Positions 51,192 through 59,145 of a stretch of 64,000 bases of DNA are shown here, one piece after another; position 1 is the first letter of the stretch, and each line of letters opens with the position of its first letter. Under the pieces are notes generated by a model. That model made no database searches and was not told where the DNA came from. It saw only the letters and a program-made list of their open reading frames with translations. The stretch is taken from positions 1 through 64,000 of IMG/VR virus record IMGVR_UViG_3300013132_000040; one strand, given 5' to 3'. This stretch comes from a virus. The position numbers and the translations under genes were made by a program.

Positions 51192-52380
51192 TTCTGGCGA
51201 TAAATATACAAACCAATGGAAGTATGTAGAAGTCGGAAGGCATGTGAGCGACCTTGGTAGGGTTATTAGGGATAAGAAAAATAATAAACCTATTTTTTAT
51301 GATATCTCAGAAATACCGCAATACGCGACCGCACACGAAAACCGTGGAATATACACTTCAGTGTTCCAATACAATAGTGCAGATATAGATGATTCTATTA
51401 GACTTGGTTCTTTGTACTTTGATTTGGATTCGTCAAATCTAAAACTATCTCACGAAGAAGTTAAAAGACTGTATCATTTTTTTTCCGACTTCATGCCGCC
51501 AGGTTCTATCCGTGTTTACTTTACTGGATTTAAAGGTTTCCACCTTGAGCTTGAAGCCCTATCTTTAGGTGTAACACCAAATAACTCATTGCATGATTTA
51601 TTTAGGTATATAGCAAACGACATTAAGCTTCGCTTGGATTTGGAGACGATTGATTTTGCGGTTTACGATCCTAGAAGAATGTGGAGGTTACCTAATTCCG
51701 TTCATCAGAAAACTGGTTTGTATAAAAATGATATCTCCCTTGATGAAAGCCTAATGTTTGGAGATATCGAAGAAATAAGAAAGTACTGTCGAGAGTCGCG
51801 GCCCGTTGAGATTCCCGAACAGGACTTTAACCTAAAAGCAAATGAGTGGTACAGAAATTATATATATAAAAGGGAAGAAGAAAAACAGAGTCAAAAATAT
51901 ACCCAAGAATATTTACTTGAAAGATTCAGGAAACAGGGTACTTCTGTTCTGCGAACGGTAGAGGAAAATAGGCTTTTTGACCCGCAAAGGCTTTTTGAAA
52001 ACTGTGGTTCCATTATGAGGATATGGGAAAAAGCCGAGAAAGAAAAGCACTTGGAACATGAGGAAAGATTATTTTTATGTTCGTTACTAACTTATTCTGA
52101 TGATGCATTGTTTTATTTGCATGAGATACTGAAAAATTGTGATGACTATAATTTTGAGAAATCCCAGGCACATATAGACGATTGGATTAAAAGGAGAGAG
52201 CTAGGCATCGGTGGTCGACCCTATACTTGCGATAGGGCAAATTCCGTTGGTGTGGGGTGTGGAAATTGTAACCTTGAAAAAAAGAAAAAATGGATTAAGG
52301 TTGGAGAATCATTCGTAGAAACGGATGAGGAGTCTTCTCCTTCGCCAATACGCTTTGCATATAGAAACAATATAGATTGA
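51178..52380 (+). CDS. Archaeo-eukaryotic-type primase (AEP / Prim-Pol small-subunit-like)
   Basis: A 400-residue protein with the three AEP motifs: 'GSLYFDLDSSN' (metal-binding DxD), 'YFTGFKGFHLELE' (sugar/phosphate-binding s-x-H region) and 'RRMWRLPNSVHQKTGLYK' (third motif with basic and His residues). These enzymes make primers for replication. The C-terminal ~60 residues have Cys at 'YTCDRANSVGVGCGNCNLEK', possibly a metal-binding PriCT-like end. It is unlike bacterial DnaG and unlike T7 primases. The start overlaps the previous small gene. It is placed between the helicase and the polymerase, the expected partners. Confidence 0.87.
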   Translation: MRLPDSGDKYTNQWKYVEVGRHVSDLGRVIRDKKNNKPIFYDISEIPQYATAHENRGIYTSVFQYNSADIDDSIRLGSLYFDLDSSNLKLSHEEVKRLYHFFSDFMPPGSIRVYFTGFKGFHLELEALSLGVTPNNSLHDLFRYIANDIKLRLDLETIDFAVYDPRRMWRLPNSVHQKTGLYKNDISLDESLMFGDIEEIRKYCRESRPVEIPEQDFNLKANEWYRNYIYKREEEKQSQKYTQEYLLERFRKQGTSVLRTVEENRLFDPQRLFENCGSIMRIWEKAEKEKHLEHEERLFLCSLLTYSDDALFYLHEILKNCDDYNFEKSQAHIDDWIKRRELGIGGRPYTCDRANSVGVGCGNCNLEKKKKWIKVGESFVETDEESSPSPIRFAYRNNID

Positions 52381-52386
52381 GGTAAT

Positions 52387-52599
52387 ATGGCTAATCAAGA
52401 TGATTTTATACATGGTTTTTGCACTGATTGCAGGAGCCAGATGACTGACCAGTGGATGACGCGCAACCCGTTTGCACAGGGCGGTAAGACACCATCCTGT
52501 CCAGTTTGTGGCGGTGTTGTTGCGGTTATGGATTCTCGTAACGCAAAGAGACAAATAGATAAGTCGCAAAGAGATCGTGGCATTCCGGTGGTCGACTAA
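52387..52599 (+). CDS. Small zinc-binding protein
   Basis: A 70-residue protein with GAGG before its ATG. Two Cys-x2-Cys pairs, 'GFCTDCRS' and 'PSCPVCGG', about 27 residues apart, form a probable zinc ribbon; the last 20 residues are basic ('NAKRQIDKSQRDRG'). Sits directly between primase and the next zinc-ribbon gene, its stop overlapping that start (TAATG). Could be an RNA polymerase or replisome accessory; not provable. Confidence 0.7.
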   Translation: MANQDDFIHGFCTDCRSQMTDQWMTRNPFAQGGKTPSCPVCGGVVAVMDSRNAKRQIDKSQRDRGIPVVD

Positions 52600-52802
52600 T
52601 GCCTAGGTATGATTTTCAGTGTGGTCGATGCGACGATGTTCGGGAGGCAACTAGTACAGATCCTATCGATTGTGCCTACTGTGGCATCGGTATGAAAAGG
52701 AAATACAATTTTGCTGGTTCGATATTAAAAGGTTCAGGCTGGTATTCTGTAGATAGGCGCCGATCTGACGGTGGAACAATTGGTATAGAGGATCCTAATT
52801 AA
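52599..52802 (+). CDS. FmdB-like zinc-ribbon protein
   Basis: A 67-residue protein of the FmdB-type putative regulatory family: 'MPRYDFQCGRCDDVREA' at the start, a second Cys pair 'DCAYCGIGMKRKY' and the typical ending 'LKGSGWYSVDRR'. Family members are small zinc-ribbon proteins of unclear role. The ATG overlaps the previous stop. The polymerase gene follows nine bases after its end. Confidence 0.8.
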   Translation: MPRYDFQCGRCDDVREATSTDPIDCAYCGIGMKRKYNFAGSILKGSGWYSVDRRRSDGGTIGIEDPN

Positions 52803-52811
52803 GGTTTTTAA

Positions 52812-55800
52812 GTGAAAAATTGGTGTAATTTACACGTACACACCACTTTCTCCATGCTTGATGGTCATGGCAAGGTGGATAGGTACGCCGAACGGGCCGC
52901 AGAACTAGGGATGACCGCTTTAGCGCAAACTGACCATGGTAATGTTCATGGGTGGTTGGATTTTTATGATGCGTGCAAGAAGGTTGACATCAAGCCCATC
53001 CTTGGGCTTGAGGCCTATCAAGCGCGTAAGACAAGGTTTGACAGGGATGAAGAGGAAAGAGCTGGTCCAGCCCAGAATGAATGGGACCAAAGGGGCCCAT
53101 ACCATTTAACGGTACTCGCTAAAAATGCAAGTGGGTATAGAAACTTAATTAAACTCTCTTCCAGAGCTTTTACTGAGGGCTTCTATGTTAAACCAAGGAT
53201 AGACCATAATCTCGTTTCCGAACATAGTGATGGTCTTATAGTGTTGTCTGGGTGCCTGAATGGCGAAGTTCAACAAGCGCTTTTGAGGAATGATTTCCCT
53301 AAGGCTTTGCAGCACGCTTCTGCTATGCAGGATATCGTTGGTAAGGAAAATTATTTTATTGAAATTCAGGATCACGGGCTTAGCGAACAAAAGCTGGTCA
53401 AACAGCAAACCCTAGAGATTGCAAAGAAGATTGGCGCAAAAGTTGTCGTTACTGGGGACTGTCACTATGTAAATAAATCAGACGCTCATTTTCATGACGT
53501 GATGCTTTGTTCCGGCACTAAGTCTCTGCTTGAGCAAGAAAATAGATTTAGGTTTAGTGGCGATGAGTTTTATCTAAAGTCATACAGCGAAATGGAATCG
53601 GCATTTGAATCTGAGTGGCTTGATAATACGCTACTTGTGGCCGAAATGGTTGATATACAATTGGAGTTTAATGAGTTTCATTTCCCGGAATTTCCTGATG
53701 TACCACAGGGTGTCGACGTTAATAAGCACTTAGAAATGCTTGTTTGGGAAGGTCTCAAAAAAAGGTATGGAGATCCAATACCCAGCGAAGTTATAGCAAG
53801 GGCGACTCACGAACTCGGGGTTGTAGAGCGCATGGGTTTCCCCCACTATTTCTTGGTTGTATCCGATATTGTTCGCTGGGCCAAGAGCAATAATATTAGG
53901 GTCGGCTGGGGCAGGGGCTCTGCTGCCGGGTCTATACTTTCGTATGCTTTGGAAATAACTAATTTAGACCCATTAAGGTTCGGTTTGCTTTTTGAGCGTT
54001 TCTTGGTTGAGGGAAGAAAGTCCATGCCTGATATCGACTTGGACTTCGATGATCGTCATAGGGATAGAGTTATAGATTATGTAAGATCAAGGTATGGTCA
54101 CGATCATGTTGCGCATATCTGCACGTTTGGTACCGTGGGCGCTAGAAGTGCGATAAGGGATACTGCACGTGTGCTCGGCTATGAATATAGGGTTGGTGAC
54201 GACATTGCAAAACTAGTGCCTCCAGATGTTTTGGGTGTCGCAAAAAATCTAGATGAAGCCTTAGAATCACCAGAAATGCGTAAAAAATACGAATCAGATC
54301 CCGACGCAAAAATTATCATTGATACAGCCAGGGGTATAGAGGGTATTCATAGACAGACTGGTATACACGCTGCTGGCGTTGTTATCTCTAAGAACCCCCT
54401 GACTGAATACATCCCCATTATGCAGAAAGGTGAAAGTTCGCCCGTAGTAACACAGTGGGATATGAATCGCGTGGAGCAAAACGGCTTGCTTAAAATCGAC
54501 TTCTTAGGTTTAAGGAATCTAGGTGTTGTCGATATGGCCGAAAGGATGATCAACGAACGTCATGGTGTATCTGTTGATTGCCATAATTTGCCCCTAGACG
54601 ATGAAGGTGTCTATAGATACTTGAGTGCCGGAAATTCTATGGGCATCTTCCAGGTTGAATCTCGCGGAATGCGCGATATGATGCTCTCAATGAGGCCAGA
54701 TCGCATTGAAGACATTATGGCTTTGATTTCCCTTTACCGCCCCGGCCCTTTGGGTTCGGGTATGGACCGTATTTATATCGATAGAAAACATGGCCGAAAA
54801 AACGCAGAAGTCCCGCATCCAAAATTGGAGGATGTTTTACAAAAATCACGTGGGGTCATGCTTTACCAAGAGGACGTCATTAACGTGGCAAGAGTTCTTG
54901 CCGGTTTCAGCGCATCTGAAGCGGACGATTTGCGTAAAGTAATCGGCAAAAAACAAATGGATAAAGTTCACTTACTGCGTCAACAGTTTGTTGAAGGGTG
55001 CAAAAAGCACAGTAACGTTAATGAAAATTTGGCTAATAAGATTTATTCAGATATTGAATACTTTGCGGGTTACGGCTTTAATAAGGCCCACGCCGCTTCC
55101 TACGCTGTTTTGTCTTACATTACCGCGTGGCTTAAGTGCTATTACCCCATAGAGTATATGACCGCTCTGCTGACATCTGTAGCGACAAATAAGGATAAAC
55201 TATCCCCATACCTAAATGAGTGTAGAAAAATGTCTCTTAAAGTTCTTCCGCCATCTATGAAGGATTCGGAGTCTGATTTCACCATTTCTGGTGATGAAGA
55301 GATTGTTTTTGGTTTTTCTGCCATTGATGGCATTGGCGAATCTAAGATACAAGAAATCTTAGCTAATCGTGAATCCGCAAACATTTGGGAATTCCTCAGG
55401 AAATGTGAGTCTGGAGTAATCAATAAAGCCACTCTAGAGCATTTAATCAGATCTGGTGCGTTTGACGAACTTTCACCTATGCACAAAAAAGTTGGTAGAT
55501 CAGAAAAATTAAACTTATTGGAGTCCGAAAAAGATGAGTTAGGTCTTTATGTGACTGATCATCCATTATTCGAGATATGGGATTTTATTTCACCTAAAAT
55601 TTCATGCGAAATGGATGTACTGCAAACCAGATCAGACGGTGAACTTGTGACGATCGGTGGCATAGTTTCAAAGAAACAATCTATAATGACAAAAGCCAAT
55701 AAGCAGATGTACAGATTACAAGTTGATGACGTAACTACGAGTGTGGAGGTTATAGTCTTCCCCAAATACGCTGCAAAAGTTTTAGACCATAAAATCGAGG

Positions 55801-56138
55801 CTGGTTCATTAGTCATTGTTAGTGGCAACCTTGCGTTCGAGGGTGATGAAGAGAATCAAATTGTAAAAATTTTGTTAACAGATATAGAAAAATTAGACAT
55901 ATCTATACTTCACGGTGGCAAACCCATACGTCTAAAGACCCAATATAAACCAAGTTATAGCCAAGTAAAAAAAATTCGTGATATAATAGGTAATGCATCC
56001 GGTGATTCTCCGGTTTATTTGGAGTTTCCAGACGAAACTTCTGTGGTTACCTTCAAGTTTAAGGGTACAACTTCAGAATCTGTCGGCGATGAGCTTCATA
56101 AACTAATGCAAATTTTTGAACTTGAAAGAAGAATATGA
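52812..56138 (+). CDS. dnaE: DNA polymerase III alpha subunit (C-family)
   Basis: A 1,108-residue replicative polymerase starting at GTG behind AAGG. Order of parts: PHP domain at the N-terminus ('CNLHVHTTFSMLDGHGK', 'AQTDHGNVHGW'), the polymerase core with catalytic Asp residues in 'MPDIDLDFDDRHRDR' (~405) and 'LLKIDFLGLRNLG' (~560), 'YRPGPLGSGMDRIY', the finger/PHP-contact 'GYGFNKAHAASYAVLSY', a helix-hairpin-helix near 'IDGIGESKIQEIL', and an OB domain ('VTIGGIVSKKQSIM', ~945-1,035). Slightly shorter than E. coli DnaE, with a reduced C-terminus. All key residues are present. It is the replicase of this phage and works with the AEP-like primase and DnaB-like helicase. Confidence 0.97.
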   Translation: MKNWCNLHVHTTFSMLDGHGKVDRYAERAAELGMTALAQTDHGNVHGWLDFYDACKKVDIKPILGLEAYQARKTRFDRDEEERAGPAQNEWDQRGPYHLTVLAKNASGYRNLIKLSSRAFTEGFYVKPRIDHNLVSEHSDGLIVLSGCLNGEVQQALLRNDFPKALQHASAMQDIVGKENYFIEIQDHGLSEQKLVKQQTLEIAKKIGAKVVVTGDCHYVNKSDAHFHDVMLCSGTKSLLEQENRFRFSGDEFYLKSYSEMESAFESEWLDNTLLVAEMVDIQLEFNEFHFPEFPDVPQGVDVNKHLEMLVWEGLKKRYGDPIPSEVIARATHELGVVERMGFPHYFLVVSDIVRWAKSNNIRVGWGRGSAAGSILSYALEITNLDPLRFGLLFERFLVEGRKSMPDIDLDFDDRHRDRVIDYVRSRYGHDHVAHICTFGTVGARSAIRDTARVLGYEYRVGDDIAKLVPPDVLGVAKNLDEALESPEMRKKYESDPDAKIIIDTARGIEGIHRQTGIHAAGVVISKNPLTEYIPIMQKGESSPVVTQWDMNRVEQNGLLKIDFLGLRNLGVVDMAERMINERHGVSVDCHNLPLDDEGVYRYLSAGNSMGIFQVESRGMRDMMLSMRPDRIEDIMALISLYRPGPLGSGMDRIYIDRKHGRKNAEVPHPKLEDVLQKSRGVMLYQEDVINVARVLAGFSASEADDLRKVIGKKQMDKVHLLRQQFVEGCKKHSNVNENLANKIYSDIEYFAGYGFNKAHAASYAVLSYITAWLKCYYPIEYMTALLTSVATNKDKLSPYLNECRKMSLKVLPPSMKDSESDFTISGDEEIVFGFSAIDGIGESKIQEILANRESANIWEFLRKCESGVINKATLEHLIRSGAFDELSPMHKKVGRSEKLNLLESEKDELGLYVTDHPLFEIWDFISPKISCEMDVLQTRSDGELVTIGGIVSKKQSIMTKANKQMYRLQVDDVTTSVEVIVFPKYAAKVLDHKIEAGSLVIVSGNLAFEGDEENQIVKILLTDIEKLDISILHGGKPIRLKTQYKPSYSQVKKIRDIIGNASGDSPVYLEFPDETSVVTFKFKGTTSESVGDELHKLMQIFELERRI

Positions 56139-56545
56139 TGGAATATTTGGCGCCAAAAGGGACATATCGTGATCCGTTTACTAGATACTGCTGGAAAACA
56201 TGCGGATCTTGTGGCCGCTGCTCTAACAAGGGTTCTCGATCAAAATGCAACGGATGCAGCGGGAGGGTTGATGAGTATGGCCAAAAGGTCCCTCACATCG
56301 ACGACAGGTGTAGGTGCACAGAAGGGATTTTGCAGTTGGTGAATAAGGAAGGCAAGATGTACCAGATTAGATTAAAAAATAACCCTTTTGCTGGCAAGGT
56401 TACACATGAGAGGAAAACTCAGGATGAGCAGGATTATGAGGCATACCTACACTCAGAGAGGGAGCGGAGGGATGATCCAACGTGGGATCCTGTTATGTTT
56501 GATGACGGCACAAGCACTCAAGATTGGTCTAATTCAAGACGATGA
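56135..56545 (+). CDS. Cysteine-rich zinc-binding protein
   Basis: A 136-residue protein overlapping the end of dnaE (ATGATGG; either ATG possible). Residues ~19-60 hold eight Cys, including 'CWKTCGSCGRCS', 'KCNGCSG' and 'RCRCTEG', enough for two zinc sites. The rest is polar and acidic ('KTQDEQDYEAYLHSERERRD'). No family recognised. Its place behind dnaE suggests co-expression with the replisome. Confidence 0.7.
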   Translation: MMEYLAPKGTYRDPFTRYCWKTCGSCGRCSNKGSRSKCNGCSGRVDEYGQKVPHIDDRCRCTEGILQLVNKEGKMYQIRLKNNPFAGKVTHERKTQDEQDYEAYLHSERERRDDPTWDPVMFDDGTSTQDWSNSRR

Positions 56546-56727
56546 AAAAAGAAACTTACCAAAATAATAATGTCATTATTGAAGTCCGAAGGTTTGGCAA
56601 CGGCGTTGTAGATTACTGGATTCAGTGTGGCCAGGCTGGCTTGATGTTGAGTCAAGATGATTTAATTGATTTGAATGAAATAGTTACGGCAGCATGTCTA
56701 GAGATTCGGGTGCAAGATGAATATTGA
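56542..56727 (+). CDS. Hypothetical protein
   Basis: A 61-residue protein starting at ATGA over the previous stop. Body 'NVIIEVRRFGNGVVDYWIQ' followed by 'GLMLSQDDLIDLNEIVTAA' suggests two or three strands and a helix. No motif is seen. It overlaps the next small frame by 11 bases. Unknown function. Confidence 0.6.
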   Translation: MKKETYQNNNVIIEVRRFGNGVVDYWIQCGQAGLMLSQDDLIDLNEIVTAACLEIRVQDEY

Positions 56728-56857
56728 AGACGATTTTATGGAGATAGGCGATACGGGCCTTATACCTATAGGTGAAGGGCTGTTTTGGGACAAAAAAGCT
56801 AATAAGATAGTCGACTTACACGAAAAGGAAGCTGATGAGCCAGAGGAAGATGCCTAA
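56717..56857 (+). CDS. Small acidic protein
   Basis: A 46-residue frame overlapping the preceding gene by 11 bases and the following gene by 23. Sequence is acidic at both ends ('MNIEDDFMEIGDTGLIPIG', 'KEADEPEEDA'). It fills the only gap in this part of the operon. Evidence is limited to the open frame, overlaps and absence of another gene, so confidence is moderate. Confidence 0.45.
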   Translation: MNIEDDFMEIGDTGLIPIGEGLFWDKKANKIVDLHEKEADEPEEDA

Positions 56858-57188
56858 AGACCTAATTGTTGGTCCTTATAATTATCAGGTTAAAAATGAC
56901 AAATCTTCAATGGATTCGGCTAGAGTTAAATTTGATTCCTTAGAAGCTATTGGTTTCACTTCTACGCACGAACAGTGCATATACGTTGATCCCGAATTGC
57001 AAGAAGATATGCGAGCAGAAGTGCTGCTCCATGAAGTGCTTCACGCAATATGCGAAGCTACTGGAATGGGCGTGTACTTCGAGGAAAAGGACGAAGAGCA
57101 GTTTATAGCTACGGTTTCCCCATTGCTTCTTGACACCTTGAGACGAAATGAAGAATTTGCTGACTATCTACTAAACAGGGAGTATTGA
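56835..57188 (+). CDS. HExxH metallopeptidase-like protein
   Basis: A 117-residue protein. The motif 'VLLHEVLHAICEATG' (~75) is a zinc HExxH with a following acidic residue. The preceding 'QCIYVDPELQEDMRAE' matches a small group of phage and bacterial SprT/ImmA-like minimal proteases. Start at ATG 56,835 inside the previous small frame. It may cut a regulatory protein or act as a processing enzyme; substrate unknown. Its end overlaps the next ATG (TGATG). Confidence 0.78.
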   Translation: MSQRKMPKDLIVGPYNYQVKNDKSSMDSARVKFDSLEAIGFTSTHEQCIYVDPELQEDMRAEVLLHEVLHAICEATGMGVYFEEKDEEQFIATVSPLLLDTLRRNEEFADYLLNREY

Positions 57189-57973
57189 TGGCTATAAGGA
57201 CTTTAGATGAATTATCGGAATTTGAAAAACTTTCTTTGATTCCAGTTAGCTATTCAAGGCTCAATACCCTCGATATGTGTGAGGCTAAATATTTCTTCTC
57301 TTATATACTGAAAGAACCCCAAACGTTTGGGGCAGCAGCGACTTTGGGAAATGTTCTCCACAAAGTGCTAGAAGAAAAACTTAAAAGAAATCAGGTAATT
57401 AAAAAGTCAGATCTTGATTCATTTATCGAAGTTTACAATAGCCAGATACCAAACTATGACCCCAATTCAGAGATACCAGACACCATGTTAATCGATGGGG
57501 AGACTATGCTGGTAGAGTTTATCGATAGGCACGATGGTGAATCTTTTGATATTGAATATCAAGAAAAGGGTTTCACCATAGTGATAGGAAATGCCCTTGT
57601 AAGTGGTTACATCGACCGGATAGATATAGTGGGTGATACTGTTTATATTATTGACTACAAGTCCGGTAAGCGTGAGGAAGCGCAAAAGAATATTTCAAAG
57701 AATATTCAATTAGGTATATACGCCTTGGCCATGAAGAAGGCTTACCCCGATAAGAACATTCATGCATCGTTGTATTATCTACGTTCGGGTAAGCAAAAAG
57801 GCCACCTCTTTACAGATGGTGACCTTCTTGAAATCGAGTTATTGATTAGGGATCTTATTTATAAGTTAGTAAATAAAGGAAATTTTTCTTACACCCCGAA
57901 CAGTTTCATATGCTCATTCTGCGACTACGCGAAAAATGGCGTATGCTCTGTTGGCGCCAGAAGAGTGCACTAG
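57188..57973 (+). CDS. RecB/Cas4-like PD-(D/E)XK exonuclease
   Basis: A 261-residue nuclease. The ATG at 57,188 shares a base with the previous stop. N-terminal 'SRLNTLDMCEAKYFFSYI' carries the first Cys; 'AATLGNVLHKVLEE' is the family helix with His; 'VSGYIDRIDIVGDTVYIIDY' then 'KSGKREE' gives the intact D...D-x-K catalytic set near residues 140-157; 'NIQLGIYALAMKKAYP' is the QxxxY helix. The C-terminal 'ICSFCDYAKNGVCS' supplies further Cys for an iron-sulfur cluster. Likely a single-strand exonuclease in recombination or repair. It is the active counterpart of the degenerate relative at 49,372. Confidence 0.9.
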   Translation: MAIRTLDELSEFEKLSLIPVSYSRLNTLDMCEAKYFFSYILKEPQTFGAAATLGNVLHKVLEEKLKRNQVIKKSDLDSFIEVYNSQIPNYDPNSEIPDTMLIDGETMLVEFIDRHDGESFDIEYQEKGFTIVIGNALVSGYIDRIDIVGDTVYIIDYKSGKREEAQKNISKNIQLGIYALAMKKAYPDKNIHASLYYLRSGKQKGHLFTDGDLLEIELLIRDLIYKLVNKGNFSYTPNSFICSFCDYAKNGVCSVGARRVH

Positions 57974-57985
57974 AACAGTGTACTC
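57963..57985. terminator. Hairpin at convergent gene ends
   Basis: GAGTGCACT (57,963-57,971) and AGTGTACTC (57,977-57,985) form a 9-bp stem with one G-T pair and a five-base loop. The stop codon of the plus-strand nuclease and that of the small minus-strand gene both fall in it. T-rich sequence follows only partly (GATATTTTCC), so this is a weak two-way terminator candidate. Confidence 0.5.
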
Positions 57986-58134
57986 TCTAGGTCGATATTT
58001 TCCATGATTGCAAGTGCATCAAAGTCTTCTCTGGCTAGATCGTAGGCTTCACCTGCGACAACACCGTAGTCCATGAGGTCACATGCAATATTGTCTTTTA
58101 CTACCTGGATGAGTTGTTCATTTAATGTATTCAT
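57970..58134 (-). CDS. Small minus-strand protein
   Basis: A 54-residue frame on the minus strand filling the 250-base gap between plus-strand genes. The protein is acidic and helical ('MNTLNEQLIQVVKDNIACDL', 'EAYDLAREDFDALAIMEN') and its codons look like those of real genes here. A -10/-35 pair lies upstream on the same strand with seven bases between the -10 and the ATG, so it may be leaderless. It ends within a hairpin shared with the convergent gene. No family recognised; a small regulator is possible. Confidence 0.5.
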   Translation of the reverse strand: MNTLNEQLIQVVKDNIACDLMDYGVVAGEAYDLAREDFDALAIMENIDLESTLF

Positions 58135-58141
58135 GTCGGAT

Positions 58142-58171
58142 ACTTTATCATTCCTTGTCTAGTCGTTTCAA
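58142..58171 (-). promoter_or_regulatory. Minus-strand sigma-70-like promoter
   Basis: Reading the minus strand, TTGAAA (58,171-58,166), an 18-base spacer and TAAAGT (58,147-58,142), followed after seven bases by the ATG of the small minus-strand gene. It is divergent from the plus-strand promoter only seven bases away, which could allow joint control. Confidence 0.4.
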
Positions 58172-58177
58172 GTTTTA

Positions 58178-58206
58178 TTGACTTTTTTTACTTTTTCCTG
58201 TAAAAT
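58178..58206 (+). promoter_or_regulatory. Sigma-70-like promoter TTGACT-N17-TAAAAT
   Basis: TTGACT at 58,178-58,183 and TAAAAT at 58,201-58,206 are separated by exactly 17 bases. The gene at 58,224 follows with GGAGG at 58,215-58,219. This is the best-formed classical promoter seen in the window and begins the nuclease/sigma-factor unit. Confidence 0.65.
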
Positions 58207-58223
58207 TTTCTTATGGAGGTTTT

Positions 58224-59141
58224 ATGGGCAGTGAATGGTCACCGGTTGAAGATACGTTTCTCATCGAAAATGCGCATCGCATGTCGTATGAGGAGTTGTC
58301 ACTATATCTTAAAAAAACGCATAATGCAATTCGTGAGCGAAGTTTAATCTTAGACTGTACTTCTTCTGTGTCGCCGGCAAAGAATGTAAGTAAGGTTTGC
58401 GAATACGCGGAATGTAAACGAATATTCAAAGTGCGCTATTCGGATTACTCAAAAAGAAACCAAGTGTTCTGTTCAGAACAGTGTCTTGGACTTTATGAGG
58501 CTTTATTCTATCCGGCAAAAAAAGAAATTGAGTCTTTAATAGCAGAGGGTAAGACTTTCGATGAAATAGCATCTTATTTTAAGATGCCAGGCGGAGCTAT
58601 GTACGAGCTTTTTCTTACGTATTGTTTGCCGGGTAGGCCAAAAAGTATTGATAAAGTTTTCTTCTTTAAAGAGGATAAAAAGCAAAAAGAGAAAAGAACC
58701 ACGCTACTTAAGCAAACTGGTAGGTCACCTATGAATAAATTTAAGTCGGGCTACAAGCCTTATCTTGGGGTGTCCATAAGAAGTGGCTGGGAAAATAATG
58801 TTTTGCTTTGGCTAAACAAACAATCAATCAAGTGGGAATATGAACCAAAAGTTTTTTATTTTTCCGAAGTAAAAACAGGAACTAAGGGATACACTCCAGA
58901 TATTTGGCTTCCTAAGCAAAAAATATGGATAGAAGTCAAAGGTTATATGTCTTCTGTGGATAAAACAAAAATAAAAAGATTTAAGAAATATTATCCAGAA
59001 GAGTTTAAAAAACTGCAAGTAATAACAAAAAATGATAAAGTAGATAGTACAAAGTTTTTTAAAGAATTCGGCGTACCAGTCTACGCTTATTATGACGACA
59101 TAGATAAAAACTATAACACAATCGACCATTGGATGAGATAA
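58224..59141 (+). CDS. Myb-like/zinc-finger PD-(D/E)XK endonuclease
   Basis: A 305-residue protein with GGAGG before its ATG. Residues ~5-45 look Myb/SANT-like ('EWSPVEDTFLIENAHRMSYE'). Residues ~58-92 hold Cys-x4-Cys-x18-Cys-x3-Cys ('CEYAECKRIF', 'VFCSEQCLG'), similar to the zinc finger of the phosphoesterase at 12,913. The C-terminal nuclease domain has 'IRSGWENNVLLWLNKQSI', 'GYTPDIWLPKQKIWIEVKG' (PD...ExK) and a long basic tail region, the pattern of TnsA/T7 endonuclease I-like folds. It probably cleaves DNA in repair, recombination or host DNA breakdown. It starts a new transcription unit. Confidence 0.87.
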   Translation: MGSEWSPVEDTFLIENAHRMSYEELSLYLKKTHNAIRERSLILDCTSSVSPAKNVSKVCEYAECKRIFKVRYSDYSKRNQVFCSEQCLGLYEALFYPAKKEIESLIAEGKTFDEIASYFKMPGGAMYELFLTYCLPGRPKSIDKVFFFKEDKKQKEKRTTLLKQTGRSPMNKFKSGYKPYLGVSIRSGWENNVLLWLNKQSIKWEYEPKVFYFSEVKTGTKGYTPDIWLPKQKIWIEVKGYMSSVDKTKIKRFKKYYPEEFKKLQVITKNDKVDSTKFFKEFGVPVYAYYDDIDKNYNTIDHWMR

Positions 59142-59145
59142 GTGC

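Noticed and set aside
55979-55987. TGATATAAT inside dnaE, identical to the extended -10 at 35,049
   Set aside because: It lies within the polymerase coding sequence (Asp-Ile-Ile codons) and no gene starts behind it, so it is not evidence for a promoter.
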